Numbered from the stretch's first letter, positions 34,975-44,486 are shown. The stretch: DNA of 64,000 nucleotides from Phytopseudomonas argentinensis (GCF_900113905.1 NZ_FORC01000001.1:1-64000), one strand, 5' to 3'. Numbers and translations: made by a program. The notes: a model not told the origin generated them from the letters alone.

Positions 34975-36321
34975 TCAGGCCTGCAGCCCACCCTCACGCT
35001 GCTGTGTCTCCGACGCTACATCGGCCAACGGCTCGGCAACCTCGACGCCAGGCACCACATCGGAGAGATCTTCCTGGCGCTCGTGCTCGAGCGCACCCTG
35101 CACCAGGTCCTCGGTCACCCGCAGCTCCGCGCCGACCATGGATGCTGGCGTCGCCGGCTCGAATGGTGCCACAGGCTGGGGTGCCGGACGCAGCTTGCGG
35201 CGCCAGAAGAACAGCAACACCAGGCTGCCATTGAGCAGGCTGAAGGCCAGGAACAGCCCGGCATCGCCATCGTGCTCCATCAACGGGGAAATCATCAGCG
35301 GGCTGATCGCCGAGCCCAGCGAGTTGATCAGCAGCAACCCCTGCACCATGCGCACCAGGGCGCCGGCCGGCGCCCGATCCGCCGCATGGCTGACCGCCAC
35401 AGGGTAGACGGCAAACACCCCGCCACCGAGCAGGAACAGCAATACCATCAGCAGAAGCGGCGACGACGGCAGAATCATGATCGCCAGGGAGATCAGCAGG
35501 CAGAACAGGCTCAGCACGATCAGCACGCTTTGCCGATCATGCTGGTCGGACCAGCGCCCCACCGGATATTGCAGCAGCATGGCGCCAAGGATCACGCTGG
35601 CCATCATCTGCCCGACCTCGCTGACGCTCATGCCCACCCGCTGCAGGTACAGCGGCAGCAGCGAATACACCGCGGCAATGGCGATACCCGATCCGAAGCA
35701 GCCAATCACCCCGGTCGGGGTCATGCGGATCAACTGATGCGGCAGCAGCGGCTCGACCTTCTCGACCAGCGGCGTAACCCGCGGAATGATGCCCATGGGC
35801 AGCACCGACAATGAAGCCAGCAGCCCGGCCACCATAAAGGGTGCGGTTTCGCCCCAGGCATCGATGGCGCCCAGCTGCAACTGGCCGAGCATGCCGGAGC
35901 CGTAGAGCGCCATCATGTACAGCGCCAGCAGCCGGCCACGCACCTTCTGGTCGCCGGCCAGCAGCATCCAGCTTTCCACCACCAGGAACACGCCGAGAAT
36001 CGACCAACCGGCGATCAGCCTGAAGACGAACCAGGCCCAGGGATCGAAGAACAGCCCCTGCAGCAGCACACAGACCGCCGTCAGCGAGGCGAAGCTGCTG
36101 TAGGCGCGGATATGGCCGATGCGCAGGATCAGCCGGTCATTGAACAGCGCCCCCAGGGTCAGGCCGATAAAGTAAGACGCCGAGACGATACCGATCACCG
36201 TCGCCGACACCCCGGCCGCATCCAGGCGCAAGGTGGTCAACGACGAGATGAACCCATTACCGATACTGATGATGAACAAACCGAGCAATGGCCCCAACGC
36301 CATGCCAAGCAACTGCGACAT
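34975..36321 (-). CDS. MFS transporter, YcaD-like, with acidic tail
   Basis: A 448-residue major facilitator with 12 predicted helices. RLILRIGHIRAYSSFASLTA is the loop 2-3 motif and IAGWSILGVFLVVESWMLLA the mid-protein signature shared with the transporter at 25280-26569. The last 55 residues form an unusual acidic, Val/Glu-rich cytoplasmic tail (LRVTEDLVQGALEHERQEDL...). The start at 36321 is the first ATG. Substrate unknown. It precedes earP on the same strand. Confidence 0.88.
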   Translation of the reverse strand: MSQLLGMALGPLLGLFIISIGNGFISSLTTLRLDAAGVSATVIGIVSASYFIGLTLGALFNDRLILRIGHIRAYSSFASLTAVCVLLQGLFFDPWAWFVFRLIAGWSILGVFLVVESWMLLAGDQKVRGRLLALYMMALYGSGMLGQLQLGAIDAWGETAPFMVAGLLASLSVLPMGIIPRVTPLVEKVEPLLPHQLIRMTPTGVIGCFGSGIAIAAVYSLLPLYLQRVGMSVSEVGQMMASVILGAMLLQYPVGRWSDQHDRQSVLIVLSLFCLLISLAIMILPSSPLLLMVLLFLLGGGVFAVYPVAVSHAADRAPAGALVRMVQGLLLINSLGSAISPLMISPLMEHDGDAGLFLAFSLLNGSLVLLFFWRRKLRPAPQPVAPFEPATPASMVGAELRVTEDLVQGALEHERQEDLSDVVPGVEVAEPLADVASETQQREGGLQA

Positions 36322-36470
36322 AAAAACCTCGGAGCGATGACGCCACGGACAGGCGTATCAGGAAAGTACGTTGACCTTTCACCCAAGCCGCGCTGCTCAC
36401 GCACAGGCGTCAGCGCCCGCGTGGCGGGTGGATGCTCATAGAGAAGCGACGCTGCAAAATACCCACGCCA

Positions 36471-36518
36471 AAAACCAAGAACCCCGAAAACCTGTCGGCT
36501 TTCGGGGTTCTTGGTTTT
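36471..36518 (-). terminator. Terminator of the tRNA-Ser gene
   Basis: AAAACCAAGAACCCCGAAA (36471-36489) pairs perfectly with the complementary 19 bases at 36500-36518, an unusually long stem around a 10-base loop. It lies 9 bases beyond the tRNA 3' end on the leftward strand. Confidence 0.85.
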
Positions 36519-36527
36519 GTTCGAAAG

Positions 36528-36617
36528 TGGCGGTGAAGAAGGGATTCGAACCCTTGATACGATTTCTCGTATACACACTTTCCAGGCGTGCTCCTTCAAC
36601 CGCTCGGACACTTCACC
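36528..36617 (-). tRNA. tRNA-Ser (GGA)
   Basis: A 90-base class II tRNA read leftwards. The acceptor stem GGTGAAG pairs with CTTCACC, followed by discriminator G and an encoded CCA at 36528-36530. The anticodon GGA (36581-36583) lies in the loop CTGGAAA. A long variable arm is present, as serine tRNAs have, and the T arm contains GGTTCGAATCC. It reads UCC and UCU codons. Confidence 0.97.
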
Positions 36618-36969
36618 GGATCTCGCCAGACGTGCTGTCTGTCGAGGCGCGCTAATGTAATCGAAGGCTTTCCCAAACGCAAAACTTTTTTCAAAAGATT
36701 CATGTGCTTAAGCCATAGCCGGAGAGCGACCGGTATGCGCGCCACAACCTCAGCGCGAGCACGGGCGTATGGGCACTGCTCAGCGGCGCCTGAGAAAAGC
36801 CGGTAGTAATGATCCGTCCCATCCATCATCGGCACGACCAGCGAGCTGATCACCTTGCTCTGCGCCTGTGTCGGCCGCGACACCCTGACTCTACGGTCAC
36901 CCTTCGTGCTTTACCGGACCACGGCGGATGGGTAACGTCAGCCGCATATTTCACAACAAGGAGTCGACC
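36618..36969. other. Intergenic region, no gene accepted
   Basis: This 352-base gap separates the tRNA from the crotonase. Its left part should hold the tRNA promoter (leftward). A 95-codon leftward frame at 36596-36883 runs into the tRNA gene and shows no recognisable domain, so I do not call it. I see no repeat or hairpin of note. Confidence 0.5.
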
Positions 36970-37659
36970 ATGAGCGACCTGATCAGCTACCAACTCGATG
37001 ACGGCATCGCCACGTTGACGCTTAACAATGGCAAGGTGAATGCTATCTCGCCAGCGGTGATCGAGGCCTTTAACGCGGCCCTGGATCGCGCGACCCAGGA
37101 CAAGGCCATCGTCATCCTGACCGGCCAGCCGGGCATTCTCTCCGGCGGCTATGACCTCAAGGTGATGACCTCCGGCCCACAGAACGCCATCGACCTGGTT
37201 GCCGCCGGTTCGACCCTGGCCAGGCGCATGCTGGCCCATCCTTACCCAATCATCGCCGCCTGCCCCGGCCATGCGGTAGCCAAGGGCGCCTTCCTGCTGC
37301 TCTCCAGTGATTACCGTATCGGCGTCGAAGGCCCCTTCACCATCGGCCTCAACGAAGTGCAGATCGGCATGACCATGCACCACGTCGGCATCGAACTGGC
37401 CCGTGATCGCCTGCGCAAATCCGCCTTCCATCGCTCGGTGATCAATGGCGAGATGTTCGACCCGCAAAGCGCGGTGGACGCCGGCTTCCTCGACAAGGTA
37501 GTGCCCGCCGAGCAACTGATGGCCACTGCCCTGGCCGTCGCGGCGCAGTTCAAGAAGATCAACATGAGCGCCCACCGCAAGACCAAGCTCAAGGTGCGCG
37601 CCGCCCTGCTGGAAATCCTCGATAAATCCATCGAACTGGACAAGCAGCACGCCGTTTAA
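36970..37659 (+). CDS. Crotonase/enoyl-CoA hydratase family protein
   Basis: A 229-residue crotonase-fold protein. The oxyanion-hole segments are GILSGGYDLKVM and CPGHAVAKGAFLLLSSDYRIG, and NEVQIGMTMH holds the Glu at one catalytic position. At 229 residues it is shorter than most hydratases (about 260), lacking part of the C-terminal helical domain. The ATG at 36970 has AAGGAG seven bases upstream. It appears monocistronic, with a hairpin-rich sequence after its stop. P. aeruginosa PA2841 is probably the counterpart, from memory. Confidence 0.88.
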   Translation: MSDLISYQLDDGIATLTLNNGKVNAISPAVIEAFNAALDRATQDKAIVILTGQPGILSGGYDLKVMTSGPQNAIDLVAAGSTLARRMLAHPYPIIAACPGHAVAKGAFLLLSSDYRIGVEGPFTIGLNEVQIGMTMHHVGIELARDRLRKSAFHRSVINGEMFDPQSAVDAGFLDKVVPAEQLMATALAVAAQFKKINMSAHRKTKLKVRAALLEILDKSIELDKQHAV

Positions 37660-37675
37660 GACAGCCAGAAGAAAG

Positions 37676-37736
37676 GCCGTGGGCTTCTGCCAAGGCTCGC
37701 CCGCAGCCTTGGTTAGCAGCGCTGATAGCCCACGGC
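37676..37736. terminator. Nested hairpins after the crotonase gene
   Basis: An outer pair GCCGTGGGCT (37676-37685) / AGCCCACGGC (37727-37736) encloses an inner pair CCAAGGCT (37690-37697) / AGCCTTGG (37705-37712). There is no T tract, so this may be a weak or factor-dependent end, or a REP-like element. Confidence 0.5.
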
Positions 37737-37806
37737 TGTCGTCAAGGGCTGAGCGCGCCGGCATAAGCAGGTAAGCTGGCGCCAACAGTCACGCACGGGG
37801 TACACC

Positions 37807-38778
37807 ATGGGCGAAGTGGTCGCAGCAGCGGTTTACAGCGGGGGCCGCAAGGTCAGCGATATCCACCTCGATGAAGGTCGGCAATGGGCCAGCAAGCCCG
37901 AGCATTTCGTGTGGATCGGCCTGCACGATCCCGGCAGCCAGGAGCTCGGCAACCTGCAGCGGCAGTTCAACCTGCATGAGCTGGCCCTGGAAGATGCACT
38001 GCAGCGACACACCCGGCCTAAACTGGAAATCTTCGGCGATGCGCTGTTTCTGGTGCTCTATTCACCCGTGCAGGTTGGCGGTGAACTGACCTTCGTGGAA
38101 ACCCAGCTGTTCGCCGGCAAGGGTTATGTGATCAGCGCCCGCTATGGCGATTCCGCGCCCTACTCCAAGGTGCGCCAGCGCTGCGAGGCCCGGCCGTTGC
38201 TGCTCGAGCACGGCGAGGACTTCGTGCTCTATGCGCTGATCAGCTTTATCATCGAGAACTACCGGCCGCTGATGGACACCTACTACGCCGAGCTGGAGCA
38301 GCTCGAGCAGACGGTGCTCGAATGCGCCATGACCCACGGCGAGGTGGTGCGCATCCAGCAGCTGCGCCGCGATTTGCTGCGCCTGCGCCGCAACATCGGG
38401 CCGCTCGCGGAGATCTGCCAGGAGCTGCAGCACCTGGACTTCCCCTTTATCGACAAGAACATGCGCCCGTACTTTCGTGACGTGGCGATTCACGTCAATC
38501 GCCTGCTCGAAGACCTTACCAACCTGCGGGAAATGGCCGACCACGCCATCGAGATCGGCCTGTTGCTCGAGTCATCCCGGCAGAGCGTGGTGCAGCGCAA
38601 GTTCGCCGCCTGGGCGGCGATCCTGGCCTTCCCCACCGCGGTGGCCGGCATCTACGGGATGAATTTCCACAACATGCCAGAGCTGAGCTGGCAGTACGGC
38701 TACTTTGCCGTTCTGGGCCTGATCGGTGCGGGCTGCGCGGGCCTGTACGCCAGTTTCCGGCATTACGGCTGGCTGTAG
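37807..38778 (+). CDS. CorA-family magnesium/divalent cation transporter
   Basis: A 323-residue CorA-type channel: an N-terminal cytoplasmic domain (ELALEDALQRHTRPKLEIFGD), a long stalk helix, and two C-terminal membrane helices. The loop signature YGMNFHNMPE contains the selectivity motif GMN, and the C-terminus is short and basic (FRHYGWL). CorA proteins import Mg2+, with Co2+ and Ni2+ as side substrates; the family also has Zn exporters. The start ATG at 37807 is the first available, and no strong Shine-Dalgarno is seen. It stands alone, convergent with the ABC exporter genes. Confidence 0.93.
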   Translation: MGEVVAAAVYSGGRKVSDIHLDEGRQWASKPEHFVWIGLHDPGSQELGNLQRQFNLHELALEDALQRHTRPKLEIFGDALFLVLYSPVQVGGELTFVETQLFAGKGYVISARYGDSAPYSKVRQRCEARPLLLEHGEDFVLYALISFIIENYRPLMDTYYAELEQLEQTVLECAMTHGEVVRIQQLRRDLLRLRRNIGPLAEICQELQHLDFPFIDKNMRPYFRDVAIHVNRLLEDLTNLREMADHAIEIGLLLESSRQSVVQRKFAAWAAILAFPTAVAGIYGMNFHNMPELSWQYGYFAVLGLIGAGCAGLYASFRHYGWL

Positions 38779-38808
38779 CAGCGCCACAACCAGCCGCGTG
38801 AAAGGCGC

Positions 38809-39597
38809 TTACTGGCGCATCCCACGGCCACTGACCAGCAGGCGCACGCACAATACATAGAGCACTGCCGTGGCGACCAGCATGAAGCCGATGGCGGTGC
38901 CGATGCTGATATCCGAAACGCCGAGAATGCCGTAGCGGAAGGCATTGACCATGTGCAGCACCGGGTTGGCCATCGACACGGTCTGCCAGAACGGCGGCAG
39001 CAGGCTGATCGAATAGAACACCCCGCCCAGGTAGGTCAGTGGTGTCAGCACGAAGGTCGGGATGATCGAGATATCGTCGAAGTTGCGCGCGAACACCGCG
39101 TTGATGAAGCCGCCCAAGGAGAAGATGGTCGCCGTCAGCAGCACCACCAGCACCGTCAGCCCGAGGTGATGCACCTGCAGGTGGGTGAAGAACAGCGACA
39201 GGAGGGTGACGATGATGCCGACCGCCAGCCCGCGCAGCACGCCGCCGGTGACATAGCCGATAAGGATGGTGTGCGGCGATACCGGCGACACCATCAGCTC
39301 TTCCACCGAGCGTTGGAACTTGCTGCCGAAGAAACTCGACACCACGTTGCCGTAGGCATTGGTGATCACCGACATCATGATCAGGCCCGGCACGATGTAC
39401 TCCATGTAGGTGAAGCCATCCATGTCGCCGATCTGCCGGCCGATCAGGTTGCCGAAGATCACGAAGTACAGAACCATGGTGATCGCCGGGGGCAGCAGGG
39501 TCTGCGGCCAGATGCGCATGAAACGACGGACTTCCCGGTAAACGATGGTGCGCAAGGCCACCAGATTGGCGCTGAACTCGGACTGCTCGTGCATCAT
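38809..39597 (-). CDS. ABC-2 type exporter permease (YadH-like)
   Basis: A 262-residue membrane protein with six predicted helices. The ABC-2 signature is present as NPVLHMVNAFRYGILGVSDI near the C-terminus, with VSPVSPHTILIGYVTGGVLRG in the middle. It pairs with the ATPase encoded just upstream, whose stop overlaps its first ATG (ATGATG). The E. coli YadG/YadH pair has the same layout; its substrate is not known. A second in-frame ATG at 39594 could also be the start. Confidence 0.92.
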   Translation of the reverse strand: MMHEQSEFSANLVALRTIVYREVRRFMRIWPQTLLPPAITMVLYFVIFGNLIGRQIGDMDGFTYMEYIVPGLIMMSVITNAYGNVVSSFFGSKFQRSVEELMVSPVSPHTILIGYVTGGVLRGLAVGIIVTLLSLFFTHLQVHHLGLTVLVVLLTATIFSLGGFINAVFARNFDDISIIPTFVLTPLTYLGGVFYSISLLPPFWQTVSMANPVLHMVNAFRYGILGVSDISIGTAIGFMLVATAVLYVLCVRLLVSGRGMRQ

Positions 39598-40526
39598 ACG
39601 GCTACCTTCGACAGGTTCTTCTCGACCAAGGACACGAACAGCTCCTCCAGGCGGTTGCTCTTGTTGCGCAGGCTCAACACCTCGATGTTGTGTGCCGCCA
39701 GTTGCCGGAACAGCTCGGTAACGCCCTGGCTTTTATCCACCTGAACCTCGAGCGTATGGGCGTCGACCAGCTTGGCGGGATAGCCGACCAGTTGCGGAAC
39801 GGCGAGCAGATCGTTTTTCAGATCGAGCAAGAAGGTTTCCACATGCAACTTGCCCAGCAGTGCCTTCATGCTGGTGTTCTCGACGATCCGCCCGTGGTCG
39901 ATGATGCCGATGTTGCGGCACAGCTGCTCGGCCTCTTCCAGGTAGTGAGTGGTGAGGATGATGGTGATGCCCTGCTCGTTGAGCTCGGTGAGAAAGCTCC
40001 ACATCGAACGGCGCAGCTCGATGTCGACCCCGGCGGTGGGCTCGTCGAGGATCAGCAGGCGCGGCTGATGCACCAGCGCCCGGGCGATCATCAACCGGCG
40101 TTTCATGCCACCGGACAGCTCACGCGAGGCCACGCCACGCTTGTCCCACAAGCCCAATTGGTTGAGGTATTGCTCGGCGCGCTCCTTGGCCAGGCGTGCT
40201 GGAATACCGTAATAGCCGGCCTGGGTCACGACGATGTCGAAGACCTTTTCGAACTGGTTGAAATTGAATTCCTGGGGCACCACGCCGATGCAGCGCTTGA
40301 GCGCAGCGGGCTGGGCATCCAGGTCGTGGCCGAACACGTTCACCGTGCCGCTGGACTTGTTCACCAGGGTGGAGAGGATGCCGATGGTGGTGGACTTGCC
40401 GGCGCCGTTGGGGCCCAGCAAGGCGAAGAAGTCACCTTCGGCCACGTCGAGGTCGAGGCCATGCAAGGCGGTGAAGCCGTTGCCATAGGTTTTGGTCAGC
40501 TGTCGGATCGACAGAGCAGTACTCAT
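39594..40526 (-). CDS. ABC transporter ATP-binding protein (YadG-like)
   Basis: A 310-residue ATPase with Walker A GPNGAGKST, signature LSGGMKRRLMIARAL, Walker B LLILDEPTAGVD and switch His in ILTTHYLEEAEQL. The C-terminal 80 residues form a regulatory extension typical of ABC-2 exporter ATPases (LLGKLHVETFLLDLKNDLLA...). It overlaps the permease gene by 4 bases, so the two are coupled. The substrate cannot be inferred. It lies 75 bases downstream of the GST gene on the same strand. Confidence 0.94.
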   Translation of the reverse strand: MSTALSIRQLTKTYGNGFTALHGLDLDVAEGDFFALLGPNGAGKSTTIGILSTLVNKSSGTVNVFGHDLDAQPAALKRCIGVVPQEFNFNQFEKVFDIVVTQAGYYGIPARLAKERAEQYLNQLGLWDKRGVASRELSGGMKRRLMIARALVHQPRLLILDEPTAGVDIELRRSMWSFLTELNEQGITIILTTHYLEEAEQLCRNIGIIDHGRIVENTSMKALLGKLHVETFLLDLKNDLLAVPQLVGYPAKLVDAHTLEVQVDKSQGVTELFRQLAAHNIEVLSLRNKSNRLEELFVSLVEKNLSKVAV

Positions 40527-40601
40527 AAAGGATACGCACGCATGAAAAAGACAGGGTTTAGAGGGGGATGCAGCACAAAAGATTGCAACGCAATCACGTG
40601 A

Positions 40602-41222
40602 TCAGGTCAGCGCGGTCATCACCGCACGCTGATAGGCTGGGCGCTCGCGCAAGCGTGCATACCAGGCCTGCAGATGGGGCTGCGGCGGGCGCTCGATGGG
40701 CATTTCGAACCAGGCGTAGATAAAGCTGCCCAGCGGGATGTCGCCCATGGCGAAGCTGGCGCCAGACAGATAGGGCTGCTCGCCCAGCGCCTGCTCGGGC
40801 ACTGCGAGCAGATCGATACAGCGCTGTCGTGCATCTTCGATCAGCGCCGAATTGCGCTGCTCGACGGGGGTCCGCAGGGTGCCCCAGAACAGCTCGCGAA
40901 ATTCGCCGGCAAAGCTGGAGGTGGTCCAGTCCATCCACTTGTCGCCGCAGGCGCGACGGGCGGGGTCCTCGGGGTACAGGCTGCCCGGCGCATAGGCCGC
41001 GGCCAGGTAGCGAACGATGCTGTTGGACTCCCACAACACCAGGTCGCCGTCCTCGATCATCGGCACGCGTCCGTTGGGATTGCGCGCCAGGTAGTCCGCC
41101 TGGTCGACCACGCCGAACGCACCACCGGCTTCGACCCGCTCATAGGCAACGCCGGCTTCCTCGGCGCACCATAGTGCCTTGCGTACGTTGCTGGAGTTCT
41201 TGCGGCCCCATATTTTCAACAT
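40602..41222 (-). CDS. Glutathione S-transferase family protein
   Basis: A 206-residue GST: an N-terminal thioredoxin-like domain (LKIWGRKNSSNVRKALWCAE; NPNGRVPMIEDGDLVLWES, with the cis-proline and the Glu-Ser pair that bind glutathione) and an all-helical C-terminal domain. The ATG at 41222 is used; a TTG two codons upstream is possible. The physiological substrate is unknown. It precedes the ABC exporter genes and diverges from fadE. Confidence 0.92.
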   Translation of the reverse strand: MLKIWGRKNSSNVRKALWCAEEAGVAYERVEAGGAFGVVDQADYLARNPNGRVPMIEDGDLVLWESNSIVRYLAAAYAPGSLYPEDPARRACGDKWMDWTTSSFAGEFRELFWGTLRTPVEQRNSALIEDARQRCIDLLAVPEQALGEQPYLSGASFAMGDIPLGSFIYAWFEMPIERPPQPHLQAWYARLRERPAYQRAVMTALT

Positions 41223-41552
41223 CGTCAATTATCCTTGTCAGAATCCGCCAACCGTGAGGCTGACAACCCTACCACTCTGCTGCCAGGAAGGAAGCCGGCC
41301 ACATTGATGTTGGCTATCGACCCCGTTCATGGCGTGCTGGTCGCGGGCCATTCACGGGCTGACCAACAGGTCATCCGGTGATGCAATTTGTTGTACGAAC
41401 TCGCCTGCCCGAGGTGGGGTCACTATCGAACGCGACGGGTCATGACCATTGAGGAAGTGCCCTGTTACGCCCCTGTCGGCAAGGTCTACCCGAGCCGACT
41501 ACGATTATGGCGGCACTCGCCGTTCTGCTGTCGCCATCACGGAGGATTCTGC
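41223..41552. other. Divergent GST/fadE intergenic region
   Basis: These 330 bases hold the promoters of the leftward GST and the rightward fadE. An open frame runs from 41388 into fadE, but its N-terminal part is unlike FadE and is probably not translated. I looked for a fatty-acid regulator palindrome of the GAAAC-N4-GTTTC type and did not find one. No gene is called. Confidence 0.45.
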
Positions 41553-44000
41553 ATGCTCGCTGTCTGGTTGCTCGTTCTGGTTCTCGGCACGGCCTATCTG
41601 GCCCACCGCCGCACGGCACCCCTTCCTGCTCTGGCAATCGTCGCCGCCTACCTGCTGGTGATGGGCGCCTACAGCCACGCACCGGGCTGGCTGCTGGTGA
41701 TCTTCTGGCTGCTGTGGCTGGCGGTCGCCATTCCCCTGGCGCTGCCGGAGCTGCGCCGCAAGCATTTCACCGCGCCGTTGTTCGCCTGGTTCCAGAAAGT
41801 GCTGCCACCGATGTCCAACACCGAGAAGGACGCCATCGAGGCCGGTACCGTCTGGTGGGACGGCGAGCTGTTCAGCGGCCGCCCGGACTGGGACAAGCTG
41901 CTGGCCTACCCGAAAGCCAAGCTGACCGCCGAGGAGCAGGCCTTTATCGATGGTCCCACCGAAGAGCTGTGCGCCATGGTCAGCGAGTGGCAGATCGGCC
42001 AACGCATGGACCTGCCGCCCGAGGCCTGGGAGCACATCAAGCAGCATGGCTTCTTTGCCCTGATCATTCCCAAGGAATACGGTGGCAAGGGCTTTTCCGC
42101 CTACGCCCACTCCCAGGTGGCAATGAAGCTGGCCACCCGCAGCGGCGACCTGGCCTCCACCGTGATGGTGCCCAACTCCCTCGGCCCGGCCGAACTGCTG
42201 CTGCACTACGGCACCGAAGAGCAGCGCAACCATTATTTGCCGCGCCTGGCCCGCGGCGAGGACATTCCCTGCTTCGCCCTCACCGGCCCGCTGGCCGGCT
42301 CCGATGCCGGCGCCATGCCCGACAGCGGGGTGATCTGCAAAGGCCAGTGGAACGGCGAGGAAGTCATCGGCCTGCGCCTGAACTGGGAAAAGCGCTACAT
42401 CACCCTCGGCCCGGTGGCGACCCTGCTGGGTGTGGCCTTCAAGGCCTATGACCCGGATCACCTGCTCGGTGACAAGGACGAACTGGGCATCAGCCTGGCG
42501 CTGATTCCCACCGACACCCCCGGCGTGAACATCGGCCGTCGCCATATACCGCTGGGCGCCGCCTTCATGAACGGGCCCAACTCCGGCAAGGACGTGTTCA
42601 TCCCGCTGGACTACCTGATCGGTGGCCCCGAGTACCTGGGCAAGGGCTGGATGATGCTGATGAACTGCCTGTCGGTAGGCCGTTCGATTTCCCTGCCGGC
42701 GGTGGGCACCGGCGCCGCCAAGTTCACCAGCCTGGTCACCGGCCAGTACAGCCAGGTGCGGGAGCAGTTCAACGTGCCGCTGTCGGCCTTCGAAGGCATT
42801 CAGGAGGCCCTGGCACGCATCGGCGGCAACGCCTGGCTGATGGACAGCGCACGCATCCTTACCGCCAACGCGGTGGACCTGGGCGAGAAGCCGTCGGTGC
42901 TGTCGGCGATCCTCAAGTACCACCTCACCGAGCGCGGTCGCGAGTGCATCACCCACGCCATGGACGTGCACGGCGGCAAGGGCATCATCATGGGCCCGAG
43001 CAACTACCTGGGCCGCTCCTGGCAAGGCGCGCCGATCTTCATCACCGTCGAGGGCGCCAACATCCTCTCGCGCAACCTGATGATCTTCGGCCAGGGCGCC
43101 ATCCGCTGCCATCCCTACGTGCTCAAGGAAATGGCCCTGGCCGGTCGTGAAGACCGCGACCAGGCGCTACTGGAGTTCGACGACCTGCTGATGCAGCACA
43201 TCGGCTTCGCCGTCAGCAATGCCGCCAGCACGCTGATCCTCAGCCTGAGCATGGGCCTGCTCGGCAAGGTGCCGGGCGACCGCATCAGCCGCCCCTACTT
43301 CCGCGCCCTCAATCGCCTGAGCGCCGCCTTCGCCATGCTCGCCGACCTCAGCATGATGCTGCTCGGCGGCGAGCTGAAGCGCCGCGAGCGCCTGTCGGCG
43401 CGTCTGGGTGACGTGCTCAGCCACCTGTACCTGGCCTCCGCGGCGCTCAAGCGCTATCACGACCAGGATTACCCGGAGCACGTTCGCCCGCTGCTGCACT
43501 GGGCGCTGGAAGAAAGCCTGGGCAAGGCCGAGACCGCCATCGAGGCGTTGCTCAGCAACTTCCCCAACCGCTTGCTCGGCAGCGCCCTGCGCGTGCTGGT
43601 GTTCCCCTTCGGCCGCCGTCACCAGGGCCCGGACGATCACCTCGACGCCCAGGTCGCCGCGATCATCGGCCGCAATGCTGGCGACCCGGCGCTCGAAGAG
43701 TTGCTTGAAGGCTGCTTCCGCCCCACCTCGACCGACGATCCGGTCGGCGCCCTGCAACACGCTCTCAACCTGCTGCAAGAAGCCGCGCCCCTGCAGAAAA
43801 AGCTCTACAAGGCCGTCAAGGCCGGCCAGGTGCGCGAAACACCCGGCCAGAACGAGATCGAGACCGCAGTCGCCGCCGGCGTACTCAGCGCCGAGGAAGG
43901 CCAGCAGTTGCAGCGCGCCGAGCAGGCCCGCCGCGTGGTGATCGATGTCGATGACTTCGGCAAGGAAGAGCTGCTGCCCAGCGAGGGCAAGGTCAGGTAG
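41553..44000 (+). CDS. fadE: FadE-type acyl-CoA dehydrogenase
   Basis: An 815-residue acyl-CoA dehydrogenase of the long FadE form, catalysing the first step of fatty-acid beta-oxidation. Residues 1-75 contain two or three hydrophobic segments (membrane association). The central catalytic part carries CFALTGPLAGSDAGAMPDSG, AMDVHGGKGIIMGPSNYLGR and ITVEGANILSRNLMIFGQGA. The C-terminal third is the FadE-specific extension. The ATG at 41553 has GGAGGA before it; length and start agree with E. coli FadE (814 residues). A terminator follows. Confidence 0.95.
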   Translation: MLAVWLLVLVLGTAYLAHRRTAPLPALAIVAAYLLVMGAYSHAPGWLLVIFWLLWLAVAIPLALPELRRKHFTAPLFAWFQKVLPPMSNTEKDAIEAGTVWWDGELFSGRPDWDKLLAYPKAKLTAEEQAFIDGPTEELCAMVSEWQIGQRMDLPPEAWEHIKQHGFFALIIPKEYGGKGFSAYAHSQVAMKLATRSGDLASTVMVPNSLGPAELLLHYGTEEQRNHYLPRLARGEDIPCFALTGPLAGSDAGAMPDSGVICKGQWNGEEVIGLRLNWEKRYITLGPVATLLGVAFKAYDPDHLLGDKDELGISLALIPTDTPGVNIGRRHIPLGAAFMNGPNSGKDVFIPLDYLIGGPEYLGKGWMMLMNCLSVGRSISLPAVGTGAAKFTSLVTGQYSQVREQFNVPLSAFEGIQEALARIGGNAWLMDSARILTANAVDLGEKPSVLSAILKYHLTERGRECITHAMDVHGGKGIIMGPSNYLGRSWQGAPIFITVEGANILSRNLMIFGQGAIRCHPYVLKEMALAGREDRDQALLEFDDLLMQHIGFAVSNAASTLILSLSMGLLGKVPGDRISRPYFRALNRLSAAFAMLADLSMMLLGGELKRRERLSARLGDVLSHLYLASAALKRYHDQDYPEHVRPLLHWALEESLGKAETAIEALLSNFPNRLLGSALRVLVFPFGRRHQGPDDHLDAQVAAIIGRNAGDPALEELLEGCFRPTSTDDPVGALQHALNLLQEAAPLQKKLYKAVKAGQVRETPGQNEIETAVAAGVLSAEEGQQLQRAEQARRVVIDVDDFGKEELLPSEGKVR

Positions 44001-44020
44001 TCGAACTGCAGAGACGACAG

Positions 44021-44061
44021 CGGGCGCCGTGGACTTTATACTCCGGCGCCCGTTTTACTTT
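44021..44061 (+). terminator. Terminator after fadE
   Basis: CGGGCGCCG (44021-44029) and CGGCGCCCG (44044-44052) pair perfectly around a 14-base loop and are followed by TTTTACTTT. It ends only 14 bases before the next start codon. Confidence 0.85.
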
Positions 44062-44075
44062 CAGGATCACCGGAC

Positions 44076-44486
44076 ATGGCCAGCCCTCATCTCGATCACC
44101 ACCTCGCCCTGCTCAATCACCTGCGCACCATCCTGGTGGCCCTGGGTGAAGCCGAGCAGATCCTCGATGCCAGCCATGCCAATTTCCTCGAGCGCTACGA
44201 CGAGTTGCTCGCCGAACTGCCAGTGGACTTCGAACGCAGCCAGTACCTGGGTCAGGACCTGATCAGCCAGATCTTCCAGCGCTACCCGCAGATCGCCCAC
44301 CTGGTACCGCGTGACCTGCTGTGGTTCTTTGGCGGCGACTGCCTGCACTTCATGCCCGACGAAGAAATCGAGCTGTACCAGCAACTCGAAGAACGCCGCT
44401 TCCATGCCGAGGAAAACGACGAGCCGTTCGACTGGAATCAGGAAAAGCAGCTGCTGGCCATGCCGGCACCCGGCAGCCGCCATTAA
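44076..44486 (+). CDS. PA2817-like conserved hypothetical protein
   Basis: A 136-residue soluble, acidic, largely helical protein. Segments such as YLGQDLISQIFQRYPQIAHLVPRDLLWFFGGDCLHFMPDEE are typical of the PA2817 family of pseudomonads, which I know only as conserved and uncharacterised. It follows fadE in P. aeruginosa too (PA2815-PA2817), so a link with fatty-acid metabolism is suggested by context only. The ATG at 44076 has AGGATCACC upstream. It is convergent with the aminotransferase at 44526. Confidence 0.85.
   Translation: MASPHLDHHLALLNHLRTILVALGEAEQILDASHANFLERYDELLAELPVDFERSQYLGQDLISQIFQRYPQIAHLVPRDLLWFFGGDCLHFMPDEEIELYQQLEERRFHAEENDEPFDWNQEKQLLAMPAPGSRH

Noticed and set aside
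36596..36883. 95-codon leftward frame beside the tRNA
   Set aside because: It runs into the tRNA-Ser gene, has no strong ribosome-binding site that I can see and no known domain.
41388..41552. N-terminal extension of FadE by 55 residues
   Set aside because: The extension is Cys/Arg-rich and unlike FadE; the ATG at 41553 has a GGAGGA site and gives the usual 815-residue length.
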